From assembly GCA_025358455.1 (NCBI GenBank), contig JANYJP010000001.1, positions 1 through 42,377 of the forward strand: a stretch of DNA of 42,377 nucleotides, given 5' to 3'. Both the position numbers and the translations under genes were made by a program. Below, piece by piece: positions 32,075-40,269 of this stretch. The stretch comes from Bacteroidales bacterium (lineage in GTDB: Bacteria > Bacteroidota > Bacteroidia > Bacteroidales > VadinHA17). Under the pieces are notes generated by a model. The model ran no database searches. It saw nothing but the letters and a program-made list of their open reading frames with translations, and was not told where the DNA came from. Every line of letters begins with the position of its first letter. Positions within the stretch are counted from its first letter, which is position 1.

Positions 32075-34018
32075 ATGAAAATTAATATCGGATTGAGAAC
32101 ACTTTTATTATTAATAATACTGGTAATCGTTAATAATAATGCGTGGTCACAGGTTGTGGTTGAGCGATCAAGGGACAAAGTAACTATTTCGGGAGTACCT
32201 TATTATATACATCAGGTTAAAAAGGGAGAAACCGCGTATTCAATTTCAAGAGCTTACGGAATTACGGTTGAAGAACTTACTAAAGAGAATCCTCCGGCTG
32301 TTTATGGTGTTAATGAAGGACAGTCACTTAGAATTCCTGTTAAATCAGTCGACGGGTTTAAACCTGCAGAACCTGTTACAATAAAGCCACAGCTAAAAGA
32401 TGAAACCAGATTTATTTATCATACTCTGAGACCCGGGGAAACAGTTTATTCTCTTTCAAAAGCTTATGGCGTTTCAGAGAACGAAATAATCCGGAGTAAC
32501 CCCGGAATTGATATAACAAAACTTTCTGTTGGTACTGAAATTGCCGTTCCAAAAAGAGTATTCATGAGCGACCAGCAAAAATTTGACGAACAGGAGAAGA
32601 AATATATTTATCACAAAGTGCTTAATGGTGAAACTCTGTCATCAATAGCTGAAAAATATGGACTTACAGTCAGGGTATTGAGAAGAGAAAACCGGGACCT
32701 GCGGTTCCCACAGGTTGGCGATTTCGTAAGGGTTCCGGCGACCAACATTCATGAAACGTCTCCGGTTCAGCCGGGCCAGATTGATACGCTGGCTGTTGAG
32801 GCTGAACAGCCATTAATAAAGGCGGAGAGACCCGCAGGCTTTACTCCTGTAAATAATCTGAGAGGTTCATTGAATGTTGCAGTGTTGCTGCCATTCTATC
32901 TTAACCAAAACTCAATCAGGACCGAGATTGATTCTAAACAAACCAAAAGGCCGGATGAATGGATATTTCCCGGGAGCCTTGATTTTGTTGAAATGTATGA
33001 GGGTATATTACTGGCGGCGGACACATTACGATCTTTGGGTTTGGACATTACTCTTTCAACTTTTGATATCAGAAGCGATACTATTGGAATTACCAAACTT
33101 ATTGAATCAGGGAAACTTTCCCAAATGGACCTGATTATTGGGCCGGTATATTCACGAAACCTGACAATCGTTGCTGAATACGCCAGGAGTAAAAGTATTC
33201 CGGTAGTATCACCGGTCACGCTTAAAAATAATTTAGTTCTTGTTAATAATCCAACTCTTTTTATGGCAAATTCTTCCCTCGAGGTTGCCCAGAAAGCACT
33301 GACAAAGAGAATAAGTGGAAACTATGATAATAATCTGGTTTTCGTCCATGCGGATTCATCAGGAACTGATCCGGATATAAAAAGATTTAAAAACATGATC
33401 TTCTCTGAGTTGAGTTATAAGATGCCTTATGAGGATATTAAATTTAAGGAATTTCTGAGCGGGTCAATATTTAATAATGATTCAATTAACAGGCTGAGCC
33501 ACGCCTTATCGGAGCATTCTAAAAATATCGTTATTATAGCATCTGAGGAGTCTCCCATAATAAGCGAAATAGTCAGGAACGTCCACGGACTGTCTAAAAA
33601 ATATGATGTGAAGGTTTTCGGATATCCGGCTATGAGAGAAGAACTTGATAATCTTGAGCAGAAGGTCCTGTTCGATCTGGATATTGTCATTTATTCTTCT
33701 TTCTGGATAGATTATAGCAGGAAAAATATTCAAAGGTTTAATTATTATTTCAAGCAGAAATTTCTGACAGAACCTTCCGAAAAAAGTTATGCATGGCAGG
33801 GTTTTGATATAGGATATTACTTTATGAGCGGATTGGCAATTAATGGAAAGAATTTTATTACTCATCCCGAGAAACATAACCCTGAATTGTTACAGACAGA
33901 ATTTGATTTCGAAAGAAAAGGCGCTGGTTATGGATTTGAAAACCAGAAACTATTTCTTGTCAGATATACAAAAGATTACGAGGTCAAACTGGTTGAAGAA
34001 GATAATTTACTGAAATAA
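32075..34018 (+). CDS. LysM (three repeats) plus periplasmic-binding-protein-like domain
   Basis: A 647-residue exported protein. ATG 32075 is chosen because the signal LRTLLLLIILVIVNNNAWSQ follows at once; an upstream frame only adds a Cys-rich, non-signal stretch. Three LysM repeats, each opening YYIHQVKKGET, YHTLRPGET, YHKVLNGET, lie at about 44-88, 103-159 and 177-221, and should bind peptidoglycan. From about residue 264 ('GSLNVAVLLPFYLN') a type I periplasmic-binding fold runs to the end ('LIIGPVYSRNLTIVAEYARSKSIPVVSPVT'), like Leu/Ile/Val-binding proteins and LpoA. Such LysM-binding-protein fusions occur across Bacteroidota. Ligand unknown. Confidence 0.86.
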   Translation: MKINIGLRTLLLLIILVIVNNNAWSQVVVERSRDKVTISGVPYYIHQVKKGETAYSISRAYGITVEELTKENPPAVYGVNEGQSLRIPVKSVDGFKPAEPVTIKPQLKDETRFIYHTLRPGETVYSLSKAYGVSENEIIRSNPGIDITKLSVGTEIAVPKRVFMSDQQKFDEQEKKYIYHKVLNGETLSSIAEKYGLTVRVLRRENRDLRFPQVGDFVRVPATNIHETSPVQPGQIDTLAVEAEQPLIKAERPAGFTPVNNLRGSLNVAVLLPFYLNQNSIRTEIDSKQTKRPDEWIFPGSLDFVEMYEGILLAADTLRSLGLDITLSTFDIRSDTIGITKLIESGKLSQMDLIIGPVYSRNLTIVAEYARSKSIPVVSPVTLKNNLVLVNNPTLFMANSSLEVAQKALTKRISGNYDNNLVFVHADSSGTDPDIKRFKNMIFSELSYKMPYEDIKFKEFLSGSIFNNDSINRLSHALSEHSKNIVIIASEESPIISEIVRNVHGLSKKYDVKVFGYPAMREELDNLEQKVLFDLDIVIYSSFWIDYSRKNIQRFNYYFKQKFLTEPSEKSYAWQGFDIGYYFMSGLAINGKNFITHPEKHNPELLQTEFDFERKGAGYGFENQKLFLVRYTKDYEVKLVEEDNLLK

Positions 34019-34124
34019 TATTTAGTCTGTAATACCATTTCCCGGTTATGGATAAAATTTTTGTGTTAATAAAAATTAACAATCGGGAATATAAGCTTCC
34101 TTCTAATTGTCTATATGGTGAAGT

Positions 34125-34685
34125 ATGATTAAAGAATCGTACAATTTAACTGATGAAACCGAACTTGTAAAGGCATCACTGGCCGGCGATAAAAGGGCAT
34201 TCGGACAGATTGTGACCCGATACCAGAAGATGGTTGCCCGTACGGTTAAAGGGATGTTGGGAGACTCCGTTTTTACTGAAGATGTCGGACAGGAAGTATT
34301 TATAAAACTTTATAGTTCTTTATCAGAGTTCAGGGGAGAAGCCAAGCTGTCAACATACATTCAGAGGATTGCAGTGAACCTTACACTCAATGAAATAAAA
34401 AGAAGAAAAAGGTTCTTCTCAATGTTCTCTCAAAAAGGGAATAACGAAATGCATGAATTTGAAGTTGCTGATCAGAATACAGAAGAAAGAAGAGAAGCCT
34501 CTGAATTGGTTAATAAAGCATTACAGGCTATGGATCCTAAATTCAGGATAATAGTAACAATGAGAATGCTGCAGGGTTATTCCACTAAAGAGACAGCAGA
34601 AATACTTGATCTGCCTCTGGGGACTGTTCTTTCCAGATTATCAAGAGCACAGGAGCAATTAAAGAATATTTTGGTAAAATTATAA
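34125..34685 (+). CDS. ECF-type RNA polymerase sigma factor
   Basis: A 186-residue sigma-70 family factor. Region 2: 'FGQIVTRYQKMVARTVKGMLGDSVFTEDVGQEVFIKLYSSLSEFRGEAKLSTYIQRIAVNLTLNEIKRRKR' (in pieces: VTRYQKMV, VGQEVFIKLY, LSTYIQRIAVN). Region 4: 'RMLQGYSTKETAEILDLPLGTVLSRLSRAQEQL', the -35-binding helix-turn-helix. Region 3 is absent, as in ECF factors. The two following genes encode a one-span protein and a CnrX/Spy-like periplasmic protein, the expected anti-sigma and sensor. Spacing is 5 and 6 bases, so the three are one operon. Confidence 0.92.
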   Translation: MIKESYNLTDETELVKASLAGDKRAFGQIVTRYQKMVARTVKGMLGDSVFTEDVGQEVFIKLYSSLSEFRGEAKLSTYIQRIAVNLTLNEIKRRKRFFSMFSQKGNNEMHEFEVADQNTEERREASELVNKALQAMDPKFRIIVTMRMLQGYSTKETAEILDLPLGTVLSRLSRAQEQLKNILVKL

Positions 34686-34690
34686 ATGAT

Positions 34691-35044
34691 ATGAATCCGT
34701 CAGAGATCAAGAAATTGTTAATCAGCTCGCTGGAAAGTGATGCCGATCCTATTGAAGTCTCCAACAGACTTGAAGAGGAGGGGGTAACCTACAATTTCAG
34801 CAAAAGCTTTAGCGATAGAGTTATAGACAGGGTTTTTTCAACAGGATTAATTGTAACCCATGAAGTTGAGTATGTGAAAAACCTGAGTTTTGCGTTTTAC
34901 CGCATTGCTCTTACCGGAATTGCGGCAATAGTTCTGTTGCTGATTTCTATCTTTTTGATGGAAGGATCCATCACTTTCAACTCACTTCTTGGATTGAGCA
35001 ATAGTCATGATGAAAGCATTGTTTGTCTGCTAACCGGAAATTAG
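34691..35044 (+). CDS. One-span membrane protein, candidate anti-sigma factor
   Basis: A 117-residue protein I do not recognise by family. An acidic N-terminal cytoplasmic half (about 1-70: 'EIKKLLISSLESDADPIEVSNRLEEEGVTYNFSKSF') with a helix that could clamp a sigma factor is followed by one membrane span (about 76-97: 'ALTGIAAIVLLLISIFLM') and a short outer tail. Topology and position directly after an ECF sigma gene are those of an anti-sigma factor; no zinc-binding ZAS (HxxxCxxC) motif is seen. Inference from context only. Confidence 0.6.
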   Translation: MNPSEIKKLLISSLESDADPIEVSNRLEEEGVTYNFSKSFSDRVIDRVFSTGLIVTHEVEYVKNLSFAFYRIALTGIAAIVLLLISIFLMEGSITFNSLLGLSNSHDESIVCLLTGN

Positions 35045-35050
35045 AAAAGT

Positions 35051-35548
35051 ATGAAAACTAAACCAATAATACTCGTCATTGCAACTCTGATCATAGGATT
35101 TATTCTGGGAATGCTTACCTCAGCTCAAATAAGAAATCAGAAGCTGAAACCGGTCAGAGTATTCTTTTCCGAGCAAAGATTCAGAGAAGGCTTTTATAAG
35201 ACGATACAACCTGATGAACAACAAAAAGTCAAAATTGAACAGATTCTTAATAAGTATGCTAAGATAAATGGTGATCTTCAGAACAACTTTCGCAGAGATC
35301 TTGATGCAAGCATGAAAGAATTCCGGAAAGAAATTGACTTAAACCTGACAAAAGATCAGATTGCCCGACTAAAAGTGATGGACGAAAGACGTCATCAGAT
35401 GGAAAGACAGAATTGGAAGAATCATGAAAGTGATACTCTTAACAGGAGAAATGACAGAAGACATGATCTGAATGGAAGATCTATACCGGGAGGACCTCCG
35501 GCAGGATATGAGAGAAATGATACAGGCAGTTTAACCAATCATAAATAG
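35051..35548 (+). CDS. Spy/CpxP/CnrX-like membrane-anchored periplasmic sensor
   Basis: A 165-residue protein with one N-terminal span (MKTKPIILVIATLIIGFILG) and a helical periplasmic part. 'QPDEQQKVKIEQILNKYAKINGDLQNNFRRDLDASMKEFRKEIDLNLTKDQIARLKVM' contains two copies of the LTxxQ-like helix turn (IQPDEQQ, LTKDQIA) that define the CpxP/Spy/heavy-metal-resistance superfamily. His and Met residues after it (RRHQMERQNWKNHE) could bind metal, as in CnrX. The last 35 residues are Arg/Asn/Gly-rich and flexible. The 3' end overlaps the convergent TPR gene by 18 bases. Confidence 0.72.
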   Translation: MKTKPIILVIATLIIGFILGMLTSAQIRNQKLKPVRVFFSEQRFREGFYKTIQPDEQQKVKIEQILNKYAKINGDLQNNFRRDLDASMKEFRKEIDLNLTKDQIARLKVMDERRHQMERQNWKNHESDTLNRRNDRRHDLNGRSIPGGPPAGYERNDTGSLTNHK

Positions 35549-37762
35549 CAGATAGTCCAGAAGAATAGGCAGATCATCAGGGTTAACCCCTAATAATAAG
35601 AGCAGAGGTTTGTCTTCTGAAAAGATGGAAAGGAATTGTTCTTTAGTTAATTCACCACCTACCATACTTTGACGGTAAAAATCAATAGCCTCCTTTTTAT
35701 TTCCTTTACAAAGTGCAAGGTGGCCCTTGTTAATCTGATCGTGTGCGGTCAGTTTGTTTTCTGAGAGACGATCATAGTATTTTTCGGAATCATCAAACCG
35801 CCCGAGCGCAAAATAGCAATATGCTATTGGTCTCAATATCTTAAAGTTACCTGGTTCGCTGTACTCAACTCTGAAATAATATTTTAAAGCCTGCTCATAA
35901 TTTTTAAGATCAAGATAGCAGTGGGCTATCATTATAATTGAATGAATATTATCAGGTTGCATATCTGAAGCCTGAAGATAATATACAAGGGATTCCTCAT
36001 TTTTGCCCAGTCTCCGGAGGCATAATCCTATTTTCTTTACAGTCCATACTTTTCTATCAATAAGTTCAGCCCTTCTGTAATAATTAAGCGCTTCCTCAAA
36101 GTTGCCATTATCCTGATAGCAATACGCGATTTTTTCATATAACTGAACTTCTGAAGGTTTTTCACTTACATGTCTGAGGTACAGATCAAGAGCATCTTCA
36201 TAAAAATTTTTGCTGAAAAAGTAATCAGCCAGGCTTGCTTCAGCATCTGACGCTTTAAAAGTCATTCTGAAGAACACTGAGTTATAAATATCGAGTTTAC
36301 CTGTGAACAGATCCTCAAATTCCTTTTTGTAGGGTGAAAGTTTAAAAAACCTGTATATATCCTGAAGATATTGGGTTACATTAATCCTGAAGCTCTTATA
36401 GGGATCAGTACCTGATTCTTCACTGTTAAGTTCCTGCATCCCTTCAAGCTCCATCCGGAATACTTTTAACATCATACTTTTTTGTGCTGAAGGAAGATAT
36501 TTAAGGTTCAGAAGTAATGAATATTTGTCACTATTACATATAAACGGGGTCTTATAAAGCGCCTCCGCCAGTTCATTTGTACCTGGTCCAAGGATCTCAT
36601 CGTTGTAGATCTCATCAACTGTCTCATGATCGGGATAAAACGGAACAAACCAGTTCTGGAAGTCTTTAAAGAAGTCAAAGTGCTTCATATTGGCAAACGC
36701 CGACATATAAACATCAGCTCCTTCCATCTGAAGTTTTGTCAGTTCTTCCATTGTTTTGAAGATCTCTTCAGAATCATTGAACATATCAGACCAGTCGGGA
36801 TTTTTCTCCTCATTTTTATCGTGGGGAAGAATATTATCCAGGTCGAGTTTTTCCTCGATCATAGGTTTAAGCTTTTCAACCTGAGGCAAGATCTCATCAT
36901 GTAGTTTCTTCCCAAGTTTTTCAGTTTCCCTCGATCTGATGGTCTGTAAAACGATTATCCGGCAATGTTCCCTGAAAGTGCCGTCGTGGCTCATTTTTTC
37001 TATTCTGTCAGTTATATCCGGATACAATAAGACTCTTCCATTGTAATAATGAAGATTAAGAATCAAACCCGATAAGGCTCTTTCCATTACCTGTAACTGG
37101 CCTGCTTCATATATGGCAATAAGATGAAATAGCTTATCCTGTTGCCATGTTCTGAGAGAACTCAGTGTAACAGCAGTGGTGAAAATGCTGGCTTCATGCC
37201 ATTTGAATTTACCTGATGTCAGGATTATTTTTATCAGGCTGCTCTCTGCTTCGCCATAATAGTCAGTTAACCAGAGATGGTTGAAAATGTTTTTAATAAG
37301 TTGCCTGTGTTTTCTTGAAAGTTCAGATTCTGGGTCAGGGTTTATCTCATTTGTTAGTTTAAGCCACTCATCAAGTTCTGATTTAAACACAAGGTCATCA
37401 ACCGTTTCAACTATTGTTTTGCCACTAAGTTTTAACTCTTTTTCAGCCTGTTGTTTAATCCAGTATGTATGCCAGCCCGAATAATGTGACAATATGTCCT
37501 GTCTCACCCTGTCGGACAGGCCAAGCAAAGATTGTATAAGTTTCAGATATACTTTATTACGTTCAGGATCTTTAATCCCATCGATAGTATAAGACAGCAT
37601 ATTCCTGTAGGTCATAACAATATTCTCATATTCGTCGCGGAAATCACCTGAAGATGAGCTGGTAATCATATCTGAGAGTATATCAAGACTTTGTTTAATA
37701 CGCCTTTCGGATATAAGATTGCAAAGCCTTTTATGTTGTTGTATCACTTTTGCTACATCCAT
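35531..37762 (-). CDS. Large tetratricopeptide-repeat protein
   Basis: A 743-residue cytosolic protein without signal peptide or membrane span. The first two thirds are helical and acidic with no recognised domain ('VIQQHKRLCNLISERRIKQSLDILSDMI' at the start; 'AEKELKLSGKTIVETVDDLVF'). The last third has at least five TPRs: 'YEKIAYCYQDNGNFEEALNYYRRAELID', 'GLCLRRLGKNEESLVYYLQASDMQPDN', 'AHCYLDLKNYEQALKYYFRVEYSEPGN', 'AYCYFALGRFDDSEKYYDRL', 'GHLALCKGNKKEAIDFYRQSM'. A scaffold is likely; the partner is unknown. It overlaps the 3' end of the sigma operon. Confidence 0.8.
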   Translation of the reverse strand: MDVAKVIQQHKRLCNLISERRIKQSLDILSDMITSSSSGDFRDEYENIVMTYRNMLSYTIDGIKDPERNKVYLKLIQSLLGLSDRVRQDILSHYSGWHTYWIKQQAEKELKLSGKTIVETVDDLVFKSELDEWLKLTNEINPDPESELSRKHRQLIKNIFNHLWLTDYYGEAESSLIKIILTSGKFKWHEASIFTTAVTLSSLRTWQQDKLFHLIAIYEAGQLQVMERALSGLILNLHYYNGRVLLYPDITDRIEKMSHDGTFREHCRIIVLQTIRSRETEKLGKKLHDEILPQVEKLKPMIEEKLDLDNILPHDKNEEKNPDWSDMFNDSEEIFKTMEELTKLQMEGADVYMSAFANMKHFDFFKDFQNWFVPFYPDHETVDEIYNDEILGPGTNELAEALYKTPFICNSDKYSLLLNLKYLPSAQKSMMLKVFRMELEGMQELNSEESGTDPYKSFRINVTQYLQDIYRFFKLSPYKKEFEDLFTGKLDIYNSVFFRMTFKASDAEASLADYFFSKNFYEDALDLYLRHVSEKPSEVQLYEKIAYCYQDNGNFEEALNYYRRAELIDRKVWTVKKIGLCLRRLGKNEESLVYYLQASDMQPDNIHSIIMIAHCYLDLKNYEQALKYYFRVEYSEPGNFKILRPIAYCYFALGRFDDSEKYYDRLSENKLTAHDQINKGHLALCKGNKKEAIDFYRQSMVGGELTKEQFLSIFSEDKPLLLLLGVNPDDLPILLDYLLFMIG

Positions 37763-37891
37763 TTTTTCCTTCTTTAAATAACTCTGACAAATAGTAACCT
37801 TTGCCTGATAAACTCATAACTGCAACAATCAGGCCGTATTCTGCAAAAAATAAAGAGCGCGAGGAAGTTTATAATGAGAGAGATTTTCAGA

Positions 37892-40183
37892 TCAGAAATT
37901 ATATCCTATACTGACATATCCTTTGATTTTGCTATCAATTTTATCGTAACGCTTATTGCTAAACATTATTCCTGTTTTTACCGGTCCAATTATCGATAGG
38001 TAACCCAGTCCGAGACCATAGCCTGTAAAAACTGAATAGTTATTATGTTTTCCCGATTCCTGGATTAAGAATGTACTGGTCATAATATTCAGGTGGATAT
38101 TCCTGAAAATTTCAATATCAGTTTCTGCACCAAGTCCCCCGAACTTTTTCGATACTATCTCATTGGGATTAAATCCGGTCATAGCAACTGATCTCCGGCC
38201 TGACTGCTCAAAACCCCCGATAAGAAAGAAATTATTCTGATTGGATAAAGTATCGGTTATAACTAATCCTTCAGCAGAAATACCGAAGGTCCATCTTTTC
38301 CCCAGCGAAAAATAATGGTGAAAACTGACCTGCAGTGTATAAAACCTGTTAAATGAGTAATCTCCCATGTTGGACTTTGTGTACCTTGTCTTTAAAGTAC
38401 CTGTATTAGTCTTTATTGATAGTGGCACAGATGTACCGGCAGAAAAAAATGACACATCTCCTCTGTTCGGAAAATGTTTGGAGTCAAGTGTATTAACGGA
38501 ATAATTAAATGAATATGTCAGAAAATCAGATGCAATGCTTTTCATCGATGCATCGAACATCCTGTTGGGCCTCAAATCGAATCTTTCAAAACCGGCAGAA
38601 AGACTGAACATCTGGTTAAGTCCAATTCTGTCCTGCAGCATCAGAGTATAATATGAGTTAAAACTATTAAATTCGTTTATCCTTCCCGAAAGGAATAATC
38701 CGGGCAGGAAATTTTTATCCACATAAATATCAGCAGCCATGTCGTATTTTTCATTCCTGTCGATAAATTGCAGATATTTGAGTTCATACCTATAGTATTG
38801 GCCTACTAAAGCATTGATATTTATTTTTGATCCCTGGTTCAACAGGTCTTTTCCGGAAAACCCTAAAATAATTCCTGCATTAATGGCATTGTCATAATGA
38901 ATTGAACTGGTAAGAATAGCTTTGGGTTTTTCATAACATTCAAGAATGAATATTGAAGAATCATTTCTTTGTTTTACACTATATTTGACTTTGTCAAACC
39001 ATACCTTTCCGAATAAGAGTTCAATTTTCTCATTTAAGGACTTATTATTCACTTTATCGCCCGGTTTTATATCCAGTATTCCAAGGATCTGATTACTGGT
39101 ATTTTGATCACTTCCTGTAATCTCAATTTTATCGAAGGTGTAAGTATTATTACCGAGTATGTTTTCAAGCTTGCTCTGGGGCTCTATCATATTCAGGGAA
39201 TCAGCCAGTTTTTTAAAATATGGTTTAAATGGAAGTGCAGCTCTGTACCCTCTGTCAATAATAGAATCGACTTCTTTGAAAGAGACCATTGAAAATCCTT
39301 TGAGATCAGGTTCAATTAGCACATCTACAAGTTTCATCTGCTCTTTCGCGTCGTAATATCCTGCATAAAATCCGATCTGGCCCATAATTGCTGCAATGGA
39401 ATTCAGCTCGTCGGTTTTTAAGAGTTTTTCACCTGTATAAGAGCCAATTACTATATCTGCGCCCATTTCTTTTATCTCAGAAATGGCAAAATTTCTTACC
39501 ATACCTCCATCAACAAACACAATACTGTCAATTTTTATAGGTGTAAAGACTGATGGAACAGCCATACTTGCTCGCATTGCATCGGCCAGGTACCCTCCTT
39601 TAATATCAACTTTTTTACAAGTAATGATATTGGTACCTACACAAATAAACGGGATCGGTAGCAGTGAAAAGTCATTAATTTTAGCTGCGGGCCAGGTATA
39701 CCTGCTCAAGGCACTTTCAATCTGTTGTCCCTTGATCAGACCGGTTGGAAATCTGATTTTATACTGCGTAACCGGTAATGACAAAATATTGTTATCGAAA
39801 TAATGCTTTTCGAGGAATATCACTTTGTTCTCAAGAATATTATCGGATAAGATAAGGCTCCAATCAATACCTCTTACAATTTTTTCAAGGCTGTCAGCAC
39901 TGTAACCAATAGCATATAAGCCTCCAACTATACTGCCCATGCTCACTCCGGATATCATATCGGGTCTTAACCCTGCTTCCTCCATTACTTTTATTACACC
40001 TATATGAGCCATACCTTTTGCTCCTCCTCCGCTCAATGCCAGACCCACCTTTGGCCTTTTGACTGAAGACTGGGCATTTATTTCAATATAAGGAATTGTT
40101 AAAAGGAACGAAAGGACAATAATTGCCAGATAGGAACGAAATGTGGTAAAGTCGTGTAACCGGTCGGAATAAAGCAATGTCAT
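37892..40183 (-). CDS. Patatin-like phospholipase fused to POTRA and Omp85-type barrel
   Basis: A 763-residue outer-membrane protein. After a signal peptide (about 1-38, 'IIVLSFLLTIPYIEINAQ') comes the patatin domain: oxyanion SGGGAKG (51-57), nucleophile Ser81 in GVSMG, catalytic Asp225 in VDGGMVRN. A single POTRA-like domain follows at about 347-415 ('YTFDKIEITGSDQNTSNQILGIL'), then a 16-strand barrel ('HFPNRGDVSFFSAGTSVPLSI', 'YSVFTGYGLGLGYLSIIGPVKTGIMF'), ending IGYNF. This matches PlpD-type (type Vd) autotransporters, in which the barrel exports the lipase. All catalytic residues are present. Confidence 0.9.
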   Translation of the reverse strand: MTLLYSDRLHDFTTFRSYLAIIVLSFLLTIPYIEINAQSSVKRPKVGLALSGGGAKGMAHIGVIKVMEEAGLRPDMISGVSMGSIVGGLYAIGYSADSLEKIVRGIDWSLILSDNILENKVIFLEKHYFDNNILSLPVTQYKIRFPTGLIKGQQIESALSRYTWPAAKINDFSLLPIPFICVGTNIITCKKVDIKGGYLADAMRASMAVPSVFTPIKIDSIVFVDGGMVRNFAISEIKEMGADIVIGSYTGEKLLKTDELNSIAAIMGQIGFYAGYYDAKEQMKLVDVLIEPDLKGFSMVSFKEVDSIIDRGYRAALPFKPYFKKLADSLNMIEPQSKLENILGNNTYTFDKIEITGSDQNTSNQILGILDIKPGDKVNNKSLNEKIELLFGKVWFDKVKYSVKQRNDSSIFILECYEKPKAILTSSIHYDNAINAGIILGFSGKDLLNQGSKININALVGQYYRYELKYLQFIDRNEKYDMAADIYVDKNFLPGLFLSGRINEFNSFNSYYTLMLQDRIGLNQMFSLSAGFERFDLRPNRMFDASMKSIASDFLTYSFNYSVNTLDSKHFPNRGDVSFFSAGTSVPLSIKTNTGTLKTRYTKSNMGDYSFNRFYTLQVSFHHYFSLGKRWTFGISAEGLVITDTLSNQNNFFLIGGFEQSGRRSVAMTGFNPNEIVSKKFGGLGAETDIEIFRNIHLNIMTSTFLIQESGKHNNYSVFTGYGLGLGYLSIIGPVKTGIMFSNKRYDKIDSKIKGYVSIGYNF

Positions 40184-40244
40184 TTCAGAAAGCAGATATC
40201 ATGTCCAATTTATCAAGAGGGCTCACTAAGATAGTAATTTTAAG

Positions 40245-40252
40245 TAATTTTG
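40245..40252 (+). promoter_or_regulatory. -7 element of ygiQ
   Basis: TAATTTTG fits TAnnTTTG, 17 nt before ATG 40270. No -33 match. Confidence 0.4.
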
Positions 40253-40269
40253 CCATGTAAAACAGGAAT

